Part shown: positions 11,301 to 22,841 of the stretch, piece after piece | Layout of the letters: every line of letters starts with the position of its first letter | Numbering within the stretch: position 1 is the stretch's first letter | NCBI RefSeq assembly: GCF_904849725.1 | Contig: NC_058523.1 | Span: 337,445,948-337,509,947, forward strand | Direction: 5' to 3' | DNA: 64,000 nt | From: Hordeum vulgare subsp. vulgare | Lineage: Eukaryota; Streptophyta; Magnoliopsida; Poales; Poaceae | Notes under the pieces: generated by a model | What the model saw: the letters and a program-made list of their open reading frames with translations, nothing else | The model's database searches: none | What the model was told of the DNA's origin: nothing | Translations under genes and position numbers: made by a program

Positions 11301-11977
11301 TCTCTGCTATCGGCGAAGGTGTTATCGAGTATTATGGAAGAGTTGAAGCAATTTATGAACTTCAATTCTATGGTGAAAACCCACCGAACGTCGTAGTCTT
11401 CAAATGTTATTGGTTCCAGCCGAAAAAGACTAGAAGGACTCATGAACATATAGGACCAGTCGAAATCAATCCAAACACCCATTTAGATGTTCCCGATGTC
11501 TATATTACGGCTCAACACGCGACCCAAGTTTTCTATCTACCGTGGGCATGCCAAACGGATAAGAATCTAGAAGGTTGGTATGTTGTTTATGAAGTGCCGC
11601 CACATGTTAGACCACCTCTCCCAAATGAACATGATTATGAACCTCACATTAACCCAGACACATATGATGGAGAATTCTTCCAAGAAACACGTCTTTCCAA
11701 GAAATGTTTCAAGAACCGCCGTGCTTCACCCAAGAACATGGAAGTAGACAGCGACAATGAATCCGACTCCAGCCCTGAGCCGGAACCAGAAGACCTGGAA
11801 CTCGTAGAGGTTACTGATGCAGATGACCTGTCAATGCTTCAACGATTAAAGGAAGGCCTTTCACAACTTCACGCCGTTGAACCCGACGAGCACGTCATTC
11901 ATGAAGACATGCGTGATAGTGATGATGATGATGCATTTATTGATGATGATTGTTATTTTGTAAGATTCACAACTTAA
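8334..11977 (+). pseudogene. TNPD-like CACTA transposase (Transposase_21), 3 exons, two premature stops
   Basis: This encodes the large En/Spm-type transposase that cuts at the CACTA ends. I place exons at 8334-10870, 10944-11064 and 11144-11977. Both introns have GT..AG ends and keep frame, giving ~1,163 codons, and the spliced product reads smoothly through both junctions (PYI-NRYVVKF, SWFKQM-ANSESM). The N-terminus has the transposase-associated domain with WMYTGHP and CPCPGC (residues ~6-80). The Transposase_21 core spans roughly residues 325-560 (DGFSPFG, NIDMMHTEKNIGE). A DUF4218-like region covers about 640-770 and a DUF4216-like region with VVVFKCYWF lies in exon 3. The acidic C-terminus is rich in D and E. 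In-frame stops occur at 8373-8375 (TAG) and 9006-9008 (TGA, in a CPN-x-ES context where a cysteine is usual). No frameshift is seen, so decay is slight. Confidence 0.9.
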
Positions 11978-12082
11978 ATTATATATATTTTAATCTTTAT
12001 TATTCATGTCAGTTATTCAATTTTTTTATGTTGTACTAATTTATTTTAATCTTTATCATGGCAGGTCACCAAGTGTGGAAAG

Positions 12083-14623
12083 ATGGTGGGCGCTGGTCCA
12101 GATCGCTCAACGGGTTCTTCCCAGGCGCCCCGCACGAGGGGTGGTACTTCCCTTCCACCCCTATCTCTCCGTAGAGCCTTGGCAGACAGTCTGTCGACAC
12201 CACCCGTGGGTTCTTCTTCGTCGACGGCATTGCCCACTAGGAGAGGTGCTGGTAGGGTAGGGAAGAAGGGGAAGGGTATAGGAAGAGGTGGTGGCCGCAG
12301 AAGATCCAGGAGGACTGTTGAGCCGTCCTCGCCACCACCACCAGCTCATTCACCCGAGCATAGGACTAGTATGGTCGACCCGTTTGCGGAGGAGGCTACG
12401 GGGACTCCGTTCCAGGAGCCTGTTGTTGACGGGCATTCGTCCCATGAGACTCCGGTCAAGGAGCAGCCTCGGGTCGAGGTGCATTCGGCCCAGGAGCAGC
12501 CGGAGGAGACTACGGTTCCGGAGGCTTCACCCGACGTGGAGAGGCCCGGATGGGAGACCTGGCCAGATCGTACCGAGTTGCCGGATTGGACCCAGGGTCC
12601 GGGTGGCTCAGGGGGCGGGGATGGCGGGGATGAGCTTACGGATAGTGAGGGCGATGTGCAGGTGGACGGGGCCACCGTGTACAAGCATGGTAGTACACGT
12701 CTCCCGGTCGCGTCGGCTACCCGCGAGCAGAGGCCGGTGATTAAACCTGAAGAGATAGGTAAGTAAATTTACTCTTTTTTTAGCTTTTTCCTTCAAGTTT
12801 GTTCAAATATCTAATGCGTTGACCTTATCATACTGCAGGGGATGGGTACAGCCTCTTGGAGTCCGCAGGCCGAACTCCGTCCTTGGTGTGCTTTGCCGGA
12901 CAAATTTCCCGGGGTTTGACACGTTGCCTGGTGAGGGTCAGGTTCCTACACTAGGATTTTCCTAGGAGCACTACCAGGCTGCGCAGGCCCCGCCGGAGGA
13001 GATTATAGATGGTGTCTTGTGCCACACGAGGGCCGAGATGGTGATCAAGAGCTTTTGGGTAAATTATCCTTTTACAGAATCTATAATTAACAGTATAGCT
13101 AATTATTGTACTAATCGGTGTTTTCACGTTTGATTACAGACCTTCTATAGGTGTGAGGATGGATATGAGGAGGAGGCGGCCAGGGTTCTCGAGGCCGAGT
13201 GTAGGCGGTTACTATAGAACTTGCGCCACGAGGCTCAGCGGCATGCTATTCGAGATTACTACGCCACGCGTGGTATTAAGAAGCAGGAGAAGGATTGCAG
13301 CGGAAAGTTTCTGAAGAAGGAGCAATACATGAAGGTAATTACCTATTCTTAAGTCCTTCTACGTAGTTTTCTTGATTTCATTCATAGGCGTAGCGCTGAA
13401 AATTCTTTCTAATAACTTATAGGTGCCCCCGAGATGGTGTGCAGATAAGATGGATTGTTGGGAGGCGTTGGTTGATGAGTGGTGCACAGGCAGCTGGCGA
13501 GCCGTCCACGAGAATGCGAAGGATCGGCGTAGCCAAATGGTTGGTGTGCCACATCATCAAGGCAGCGCCAACTTACTTCAGTTTGGACGAAACTGGGTAT
13601 GTGATTTGCTTCATGATTCATGCAATTCATTCTTGATGCTAATATTTTGTTCCTCTCTTTTAGGCGCATCACAATATGACAGAGATGCCACACTTGTACG
13701 ACCTTTATGGCATGACCCATACTGCCTCGTACAAGAAGGCGAAGGCATTCTCTGAGTCTGACCTGGATGATCCCAATAACTTCACCAACATATCATCCCA
13801 CCAGAAGCTCGTGGCATACAGGGACGCGGGGAAGGCTACGAAAGGGGATGACTTTAACCCTAGCCAGGAACCTTTGGATCCAGAGCTGGTGATGATATCT
13901 GGTGGCGGGAGGCCCCATGGCTCGATAGCCATTGGAGATCGGATAATACGTTGTCCACTCACTCTTCCGGAGATCAAGGCGCGCCAGTCGAGCAGCTGTC
14001 CTGAGATAACGCGTCGTCCACGGCCAGTCGAACTTGCCATCGAGGTTAGTTGTACGGACTAAGAACACTTTCATCCATTTCATTATGTGTGTCACCATAG
14101 ATCATTACTGTGGTAACGAGGAATGGTGTTTCAGGCTGCTCTTCAGAAAGAGAGAGCGGCAAACCAGGCTTCTCTTGAGAAAGAGAGATTGGCAAGCCAG
14201 GCTGCTCTTCAGGATGCTCTTGATGAGAGGGACCAGACCACGGCACGATTGATTGAGGAGGAGAGGGCCCGGAATGAGGCGGGTCAATGGGCCCTGTACG
14301 AGCTTTTTGTGGTATGTTTTTTTTCACATTAGCCAAATCATGTGTGTAATGTCTGTTTCATTACTAACTAATACGACCCACTCTTCAGGGTCTGTGCGAG
14401 AAGAGTGGTCAGGTCCCTCCGCCGATGCCCGTCTTCTCTTTGATTGGCACGGTGAGTTTCATTCTAAACTAGTATTAATAATTGAGTGTCATCATGCTAA
14501 CTGAGACATTGCAAAATATCTTTTCTGTAGAATAACTCCAGAGCGGCATCGCACGACCCTTCTCTAGGGCAACCGTCTCCAAACGAAGCCGCCGCGAGCA
14601 ACCGTGGTGTTTATCCTCCTTGA
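12083..14623 (+). pseudogene. TNPA-like CACTA gene (PF03004 plant transposase type), 8 coding exons, broken
   Basis: This is the second En/Spm gene, whose product binds subterminal repeats. Exons by GT..AG and frame are 12083-12758, 12839-13058, 13140-13334, 13423-13596, 13664-14044, 14135-14311, 14389-14451 and 14531-14623. Exons 3 to 8 are all phase 0 and join cleanly. Exon 1 codes a low-complexity Arg/Gly/Pro/Glu-rich N-terminus. Exons 2-5 carry the PF03004-like core (FPGFDTLPGEG, WCADKMDCWEALVDEW, SHQKLVAYRDAGKA, MISGGGRPHG). Exon 6 codes an Ala/Glu/Arg coiled coil (KERAANQASLEKERLASQ). Defects are a phase mismatch of one base between exons 1 and 2, TAG at 12963-12965 and TAG at 13215-13217. 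It lies 105 bp after the transposase stop, in the same orientation. Confidence 0.85.
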
Positions 14624-14634
14624 TGACCACTACG

Positions 14635-17600
14635 GTAAGTTTCTCTTCTCCTCTTTCATATTATCCTTGCTTTAATTTCCCCAAAAAGACATAATTAGCC
14701 CATTTAGCTCCAAAATGCCATAATAACCTCAAAATGGCATAAGAACCTTGGTTAGCTCATGAATATTATATACTTAGTTTGTTTTCCTCTAAAATGAGAT
14801 AATTATCCCATTTAGCTCCAAAAAGACATAATTAGGTAATTTAGCTCCAAGAAGACGAGAAGAAATAGGAAAAATGAAAAGAAAGAAGAAGAAGAAGAAG
14901 AGAAGAAGGAGAAGGAGGAGAAGGAGGAGGAGGAGGAGGAGAAGGAGGAGAAGGCCAAGGACCTTCTAGTCCTTCTCCTCCTCCTCCTCCTCCTCCTTCT
15001 TCTTGATTTATTCTTCTTCTCCTCCTCCTCCTCTTTCTTCTCCTCTTTCATATTATCCTTGCTTTAATTTCCCCAACAATGACATAATTAGCCCATTTAG
15101 CTCCAAAATGCCATAATAAGCTCAAAATGGCATAAGAACCTTGGTTAGCTCAAGAATATTATATACTTAGCTTGTTTTCCTCTAAAATGGTATAATTAGC
15201 CCATTTAGCTCCAAAAAGACATAGTTAGGTAATTTAGCTCCAACAAGAGGAGAAGAGGAGAATAAATAGGAAAAATGAAAAAAAGAAAGAAAGAAGAAGA
15301 AGAAGAAGAAGAAGAAGAAGAAGAATAGAAGAAGGAGAAGGAGGAGGAGGAGGAGGAGAAGGCCAGGGACCTTCTAGTCCTTCTCCTCCTCCTCCTTCTC
15401 TTCCTTCTTGATTTCTTCTTCTTCTCCTCCTCCTCCTCTTTCTTCTTCTCTTTCATATTATCCTTGCTTTAATTTCCCCAACAATGACATAATTAGCCCA
15501 TTTAGCTCCAAAATACCATAATAAGCTCAAAATGGCATAAGAACCTTGGTTAGCTCATGAATATTATATACTTAGCTTGTTTTCCTCTAAAATGGGATAA
15601 TTAGCCCATTTAGCTCCAAAAAGACATAATTAGGTAATTTAGCTCCAACAAGAGGAGAAGAGGAGAATAAATAGGAAAATTGAAAAGAAAGAAGAAGAAG
15701 AAGAGAAGAAGGAGAAGGAGGAGGAGGAGGAGAAGGAGAAGGCCAAGGACCTTCTAGTCCTTCTCCTCCTCGTCCTTCTCCTCCTTCTTCTTGATCTCTT
15801 CTTCTTCTTCTCCTCCTCCTCTTTCTTATCCTCTTTCATATTATCCTTGCTTTAATTTCCCCAACAATGACATAATTAGCCCATTTAGCTCCAAAATACC
15901 ATAATAAGCTCAAAATGGCATAAGAACCTTGGTTAGCTCATGAATATTATATACTTAGCTTGTTTTCCTCTAAAATGGGATAATTAGCCCATTTAGCTCC
16001 AAAAAGACATAACTAGGTAATTTAGCTCCAACAAGAGGAGAAGAGGAGAAGAAATAGGAAAAATGAAAAGAAAGAAGAAGAAGAAGAAGGAGAAGGAGGA
16101 GGAGGAGGAGGAGGAGGAGAAGGCCAAGGACCTTGTAGTCCTTGTCCTCCTCCTTCTCCTCCTTCTTCTTGATTTCTTGTTCTTCTCCTCCTACTCCTCT
16201 TTCTTCTCCTCTTTCATATTATCCTTGCGTTAATTTCCCCAAAAATGACATAATTAGCCCATTTAGCTCCAAATTACCATAATAAGCTCAAAATGGCATA
16301 AGAACCTTGGTTAGCTAATGAATATTATATACTTAGCTTGTTTTCCTATGAAATGGGATAATTAGCCCATTTAGCTCCAAAAAGACATAATTAGGTAATT
16401 TAGCTCCAACAAGAGGAGAAAAGGAGAAGAAATAGGAAAAATTAAAAGAAAGAAAGAAGAAGAAGAAGAAGAGAAGGAGAAGGAGGAGGAGGAGGAGAAG
16501 GAGAAGGCCAAGGACCTTCTAGTCCTTCTCCTCCTTCTTCTTGATTTATTCTTCTCCTCCTCGTCCTCTTTCTTCTCCTCTTTCATATTATCCTTCCTTT
16601 AATTTCCCCAAAAATGACATAATTAGCCAATTTAGCTCCAAAATACCATAATAAGCTCAAAATGGCATAAGAACCTTGGTTAGCTCATGAATATTATATA
16701 CTTAGCTTGTTTTCCTCTAAAACGGATAATTAGCCCATTTAGCTCCAAAAAGACATAATTAGGTAATTTAGCTCCAACAAGAGGAGAAGGGGAGAAGAAA
16801 TAGGAAAAATGAAAAGAAAGAAGAAGAAGAAGAATAAGAAGAAGAAGAAGAGAAGAAGGAGAAGGAGGAGGAGGAGAAGGAGAAGGCCAAGGACCTTCTA
16901 GTCCTTCTCCTCCTCCTCCTTCTCCTCCTTCTCCTCCTCCTTCTTGATTTCTTCTTCTTCTTCTCCTCCTCCTCTTTATTCTCCTCTTTCATATTATCCT
17001 TGCTTTAATTTCCCCAACAATGACATAATTAGCCCATTTAGCTCCAAAATACCATAATAAGCTCAAAATGACATAAGAACCTTGGTTAGCTCAAGAATAT
17101 TATATACTTAGCTTGTTTTCCTCTAAAATGGGATAATTAACCCATTTAGCTCCAAAAAGACATAATTAGGTAATTTAGGTACAACAAGAGGAGAATAGGA
17201 GAAGAAATAGGAAAAATGAAAAGAAAGAAGAAGAAGAAGAAGAAGAAGAAGAGAAGAAGGAGAAGGAGGAGGAGGAGGAGAAGGAGAAGGCCAAGGACCT
17301 TCTAGTCCTTCTACTCCTCCTCCTTCTCCTCCTTCTTCTTGATTTCTTCTTCTTCTCCTCCTCCACCTCTTTCTTCTCCTCTTTCATATTATCCTTGCTT
17401 TAATTTCCCCAACAATGACATAATTATCCCATTTAGCTCCAAAAAACCATAATAAGCTCAAAATGGCATAAGAACCTTGGTTAGCTCATGAATATTATAT
17501 ACTAAGCTTGTTTTCCTCTAAAATGGGATAATTAGCCCATTTAGCTCCAAAAAGACATAATTAGGTAATTTATCTCCAACAAGAGGAGAAGAGGAGAAGA

Positions 17601-20600
17601 AATAGGAAAAATGAAAAGAAAGAAGAAGAAGAAGAGAAGAAGGAGAAGGAGGAGGAGGAGGAGAAGGAGAAGGCCAAGGACCTTCTAGTCCTTCTCCTCC
17701 TCCTCCTTCTCCTCCTTCTTCTTGATCTCTTCTTCTTCTTCTCCTCCTCCTCTTTCTTCTCCTCTTTCATATTATCCTTGCTTTAATTTCCCCAACAATG
17801 ACATAATTAGCCCATTTAGCTCCAAAAAACCATAATAAGCTCAAAATGGCATAAGAACCTTGGTTAGCTCATGAATATTATATACTTAGCTTGTTTTCCT
17901 CTAAAATGGGATAATTAGCCCATTTAGCTCCAAAAAGACATAATTAGGTAATTTAGCTCCAACAAGAAGAGAAGAGGAGAAGAAATAGGAAAAATGAAAA
18001 GAAAGAAGAAGAAGAAGAAGAAGAGAAGAAGGAGAAGGAGGAGGAGGAGGAGGAGGAGAAGGCCAAGGACCTTCTAGTCCTTGTCCTCCTCCTTCTCCTC
18101 GTTCTTCTTGATTTCTTGTTCTTCTCCTCCTGCTCCTCTTTCTTCTCCTCTTTCATATTATCCTTGCTTTAATTTCCCCAACAATGACATAATTAGCCCA
18201 TTTAACTCCAAATTACCATAATAACCTCAAAATGGCATAAGAACCTTGGTTAGCTAATGAATATTATATACTTAGCTTGTTTTCCTATGAAATGGGATAA
18301 TTAGCCCATTTAGCTCCAAAAAGACATAATTAGGTAATTTAGCTCCAACAAGAGGAGAAAAGGAGAAGAAATAGGAAAAATTAAAAGAAAGAAGAAGAAG
18401 AAGAAGAAGAGAAGGAGAAGGAGGAGGAGGAGGAGGAGAAGGAGAAGGCCAAGGACCTTCTAGTCCTTCTCCTCCTTCTTCTTGATTTCTTCTTCTCCTC
18501 CTCCTCCTCTTTCTTTTCCTATTTCATATTATCCTTGCTTTAATTTCCCCAACAATGACATAATTAGCCCATTTAGCTCCAAAATACCATAATAATCTCA
18601 AAATGGCATAAGAACCTTGGTTAGCTCATGAATATTATATACTTAGCTTGTTTTCCTCTAAAATGGAATAATTAGCCCATTTAGCTCCAAAAAGACATAA
18701 TTAGGTAATTTAGCTCCAACAAGAGGAGAAGGGGAGAAGAAATAGGAAAAATGAAAAGAAAGAAGAAGAAGAAGAATAAGAAGAAGAAGAAGAGAAGAAT
18801 GAGACGGAGGAGGAGGAGAAGGAGAAGGCCAAGGACCTTCTAGTCCTTCTCCTCCTCCTCCTTCTCCTCCTTCTCCTCCTCCTTCTTGATTTCTTCTTCT
18901 TCTTCTCCTCCTCCTCTTTATTCTCCTCTTTCATATTATCCTTGCTTTAATTTCCCCAACAATGACATAATTAGCCCATTTGGCTCCAAAATACCATAAT
19001 AAGCTCAAAATGACATAAGAACCTTGGTTAGCTCAAGAATATTATATACTTAGCTTGTTTTCCTCTAAAATGGGATAATGAACCCATTTAGCTCCAAAAA
19101 GACATAATTAGGTAATTTAGCTCCAACAAGAGGAGAATAGGAGAAGAAATAGGAAAAATGAAAAGAAAGAAGAAGAAGAAGAAGAAGAAGAGAAGAAGGA
19201 GAAGGAGGAGGAGGAGGAGAAGGAGAAGGCCAAGGACCTTCTAGTCCTTCTCCTCCTCCTCCTTCTCCACCTTCTTCTTGATTTCTTCTTCTTCTCCTCC
19301 TCCTCCTCTTTCTTCTCCTCTTTCATATTATCCTTGCTTTAATTTCCCCAACAATGACATAATTAGCCCATTTAGCTCCGAAATACCATAATAAGCTCAA
19401 AATGGCATAAGAACCTTGGTTAGCTCATGAATATTATATACTTAGCTTGTTTTCCTCTAAAATGGGATAATTAGCCCATTTAGCTCCAAAAAGACATAAT
19501 TAGGTAATTTAGGTCCAACAAGAGGAGAAGAGGAGAAGAAATATGAAAAATGAAAAGAAAGAAGAAGAATAAGAGAAGAAGGAGAAGGAGGAGGAGGAGG
19601 AGAAGGAGAAGGCCAAGGACCTTCTAGTCCTTCTCCTCCTCCTCCTTCTCCTCCTTCTTCTTGATCTCTTCTTCTTCTCCTCCTCCTCTTTCTTCTCCTC
19701 TTTCATATTATCCTTGCTTTAATTTCCCCAACAATGACATAATTAGCCCATTTATCTCCAAAAAACCATAATAAGCTCAAAATGGCATAAGAACCTTGGT
19801 TAGCTCATGAATATTATATACTTAGCTTGTTTTCCTGTAAAATGGGATAATTAGCCCATTTAGCTCCAAAAAGACATAATTAGGTAATTTAGCTCCAACA
19901 AGAGGAGAAGAGGAGAAGAAATAGGAAAAATGAAAAGAAAGAAGAAGAAGAAGAAGAAGAAGAAGAAGAAGAGAAGGAGAAGGAGGAGGAGGAGGAGGAG
20001 GAGAAGGCCAAGGACCTTCTAGTCCTTGTCCTCCTCCTTCTACTCCTTCTCCTCCTTCTTCTTGATTTCTTGTTCTTCTCCTCCTGCTCCTCTTTCTTCT
20101 CCTCTTTCATATTATCCTTGCTTTAATTTCCCCAACAATGACATAATTAGCCCATTTAGCTCCAAATTACCATAATAAGCTCAAAATGGCATAAGAACCT
20201 TGGTTAGCTAATGAATATTATATACTTAGCTTGTTTTCCTATGAAATGGGATAATTAGCCCATTTAGCTCCAAAAAGACATAATTAGGTAATTTAGCTGC
20301 AACAAGAGGAGAAAAGGAGAAGAAATAGGAAAAATTAAAAGAAAGAATAAGAAGAAGAAGAAGAGAAGGAGAAGGAGGAGGAGGAGGAGGAGAAGGAGAA
20401 GACCAAGGACCTTCTAGTCGTTCTCCTCCTTCTTCTTGATTTCTTCTTCTCCTCCTCCTCCTCTTTCTCCTCCTCTTTCATATTATCCTTGCTTTACTTT
20501 CACCAACAATGACATAATTAGCCCATTTAGCTCCGGAATACCATAATAAGCTCAAAATGGCATAAGAACCTTGGTTAGCTCATGAATATTATATACTTAG

Positions 20601-21850
20601 CTTGTTTTCCTCTAAAATGGGATAATTAGCCCATTTAGCTCCAAAAAGACATAATTAGGTAATTTAGCTCCAACAAGAGGAGAAGGGGAGAAGAAATAGG
20701 AAAAATGAAAAGAAAGAAGAAGAAGAAGAATAAGAAGAAGAAGAAGAGAAGAAGGAGAAGGAGGAGGAGGAGAAGGAGAAGGCCAAGGACCTTCTAGTCC
20801 TTCTCCTCCTCCTCCTTCTCCTCCTTCTCCTCCTTCTTCTTGATTTCTTCTTCTTCTTCTCCTCCTCCTCTTTATTCTCCTCTTTCGTACTATCCTTGAT
20901 TTAATTTCCCCAACAATGACATAATTAGCCCATTTAGCTCCAAAATACCATAATAAGCTCAAAATGACATAAGAACCTTGGTTAGCTCATGAATATTATA
21001 TACTTAGCTTGTTTTCCTCTAAAATGGGATGATTAACCCATTTAGCTCCAAAAAGACATAATTAGGTAATTTAGCTCCAACAAGAGGAGAAGAGGATAAG
21101 AAATAGGAAAAATGAAAAGAAAGAAGAAGAAGAAGAAGAAGAAGAGAAGAAGGAGAAGGAGGAGGAGGAGAAGAAGGAGAAGGCCAAGGACCTTCTAGTC
21201 CTTCTCCTCCTCCTCCTTCTCCTCCTTCTTCTTGATTTCTTCTTCTTCTCCTCCTCCTCCTCTTTCTTCTCCTCTTTCATATTATCCTTGCTTTAATTTC
21301 CACAACAATGACATAATTAGCCCATTTAGCTCCAAAATACCATAATAAGCTCAAAATGGCATAAGAACCTTGGTTAGCTCATGAATATTATATACTTAGC
21401 TTGTTTTCCTCTAAAATGGGATAATTAGCCCATTTATCTCCAAAAATACATAATTAGGTAATTTAGGTCCAACAAGAGGAGAAGAGGAGAAGAAATAGGA
21501 AAAATGAAAAGAAAGAAGAAGAAGAAGAAGAGAAGAAGGAGGAGGAGGAGAAGGAGAAGGCCAAGGACCTTCTAGTCCTTCTCCTCCTCCTCCTTCTCCT
21601 CCTTCTCCTCCTTCTTCTTGATTTCTTCTTCTTCTCCTCCTCCTCCTCTTTCTTCTCATCTTTCATATTATCCTTGCTTTAATTAACCCATTTAGCTCCA
21701 AAATGCCATAATAAGCTCAAAATGGCATAAGAACCTTGGTTAGCTCATGAATATTATATTCTTAGCTTGTTTTCCGCTAAAAATGGCATAATTAGCTGAA
21801 AAACATCATATTTTGTTTTTCTTCCGACTTTCTTATTCACATTTTTGCAG
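14635..21850 (+). other. Candidate 7.2-kb 3'-UTR intron of the TNPA-like gene
   Basis: Eleven bases after the TNPA-like stop codon is a strong donor (TACG/GTAAGT, GT at 14635-14636). The matching strong acceptor, a T-rich run ending TTTTTGCAG at 21850, lies immediately after the tandem array. Everything between is the array. The pairing is inferred from splice-site quality and position; no transcript evidence is available here. Confidence 0.5.
14645..21790 (+). repeat. Downstream tandem array, 19 monomers with a 5-monomer higher-order repeat
   Basis: The anchor GAACCTTGGTTAGCT occurs at 14743, 15136, 15541, 15924, 16302, 16671, 17077, 17472, 17855, 18241, 18612, 19019, 19411, 19791, 20195, 20566, 20973, 21365 and 21731. 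From 15541 the spacings repeat in blocks of five: 383, 378, 369, 406, 395; then 383, 386, 371, 407, 392; then 380, 404, 371, 407, 392. Monomer-specific variants recur with the same ~1.94-kb period. GTTAGCTAATG is at 16302, 18241 and 20195. AAATGACATAAGAACC is at 17077, 19019 and 20973. Each monomer carries a GAA/GGA tract, then GGCCAAGGACCTTCTAG, then a CTT/CCT tract, so each can fold into a purine-pyrimidine hairpin. Confidence 0.95.
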
Positions 21851-22020
21851 ATTGGATATACTACATGCATGGAAGCTGGCATTAATGGAGTTGAACAATG
21901 TCGATGGATGAACTTTATATGTATATCATCTAGGTTTCATTTGAGTTGATGAACAATGTCGAACTATATGTATATGTATATATGGATAAACATTGCAATA
22001 CTTCGTATGTTGGTTCTTTC
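21851..22020 (+). other. Candidate last (3'-UTR) exon of the TNPA-like gene
   Basis: Sequence after the TTTTTGCAG acceptor has no long ORF. It contains two imperfect copies of TTGAACAATGTCGA..GA (about 21891 and 21950) and grades into AT-rich microsatellite. This fits a transcript 3' end, but no polyadenylation site can be fixed with confidence. Confidence 0.35.
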
Positions 22021-22153
22021 GATATATGGGGATGTACATTGATTTATATGTATATCATATATGTGTGGTGAATTATATATATGTGTTGGCAAGTATATGT
22101 GTGGTGAACTATATATCATATATGTGTGGTGAATTATATAAATGTGATGTCAA

Positions 22154-22205
<52 letters not shown>
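22020..22205. repeat. ATATGTGTGGTGAATTATAT repeats and (TA)n(TG)n microsatellite
   Basis: Several copies of an ATATGTGTGGTGAA(C/T)TATAT phrase (22065-22140) lead into an uninterrupted TA run followed by a GT run of about 28 bases near 22174-22204. Such alternating purine-pyrimidine DNA is slippage-prone. Confidence 0.9.
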
Positions 22206-22209
<4 letters not shown>

Positions 22210-22239
22210 AAATAATATAAAACAAAAAAAAACAGGTAC

Positions 22240-22812
22240 TATATGGGCTCTTTGCCATCTGCCAGCTGATGGCAAAGACCTGTGCCATCAGCTGGCAGAT
22301 GGCAAAGGTGCCACATGGCACCTAGCTGTGCATCCTGGGGTGTCTATATAGGCTCTTTGCCGTCTGCCTCCAGGGTGGGCAAACGGCAAAGAAGAGGGCA
22401 CAGAGGAGGGGGGGAGGAGGAGGCAGACGACAAAGAGTGGAGGGGGGAGGAGGAGGAGGCAGACGGCAAAGAGTAAGGGGGAGCAGACATCAAAGAATAA
22501 GGGGGAGGCAGACGACAAAGAATAAGGGGGAGGCAGACGGCAAAGCCTCCGTTAACCCCTAATGGAGGCAACGCTTGTCGGCTGCCGTCTCGAGCACTTT
22601 GCCGGCTGCTCCTAAGGAAAGCTGACGACAAAGAGCTTTGCCGTCCGCTTTGGGGGGACAGACGGCAAAGAAGGTCCTATGCCGTCGTAGGCTGACGCAG
22701 AAATTTTGCCGGCCGTGAGATTCTTTGCCGTCTGTTGTTTTGTCTTTGCCATCCGGGATTTAGTCTTTGTCGTCTGTGATGGCAGACGGCAAAGAAGCTG
22801 ATTCCTGTAGTG
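22240..22812. repeat. CACTA right subterminal and terminal repeats
   Basis: The region contains many direct and inverted copies of CTTTGCCGTCTGC and AGACGGCAAAG, including a palindromic pair around 22250-22310 (GCCATCTGCCAGCTGATGGC). It closes with GAATCAG-class sequence and the TAGTG terminus at 22808-22812. It mirrors the left end and is the presumed TNPA binding region. Confidence 0.85.
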
Positions 22813-22841
22813 TTGCTTGTCTGCTAGATTGCTTTGTCACG

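Larger units (their letters stand above)
5218..22812 (+). mobile_element. CACTA (En/Spm) DNA transposon, 17,595 bp
   Basis: The left end reads CACTATTGGAAAACAG and the right end, reverse-complemented, reads CACTACAGGAATCAG. The insertion is flanked by a perfect 3-bp duplication, TTG at 5215-5217 and TTG at 22813-22815, the CACTA hallmark. Both ends are packed with direct and inverted copies of CTTTGCCGTCTGC. Inside are a TNPD-like transposase gene and a TNPA-like gene, both plus strand, bracketed by arrays of the same tandem monomer. Removing the element rejoins element A's leader to its gag start. Both genes carry nonsense or frameshift changes, so this copy needs trans-acting transposase. 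I cannot assign a named Triticeae CACTA family. Confidence 0.95.

Noticed and set aside
14812..21666. A family of ~65-80-residue minus-strand ORFs (Lys/Glu, then Arg, then Ser/Phe), one per monomer, each with a conserved ATG
   Set aside because: They follow from reading the purine and pyrimidine tracts of the tandem monomer. Length changes with tract length, the composition is forced by GAA/GGA and TCC/TTC runs, and no promoter or domain is visible.
14645..21790. CRISPR-like array
   Set aside because: The repeats are ~390 bp and contiguous, with no short repeat-spacer pattern; the setting is a plant transposon.
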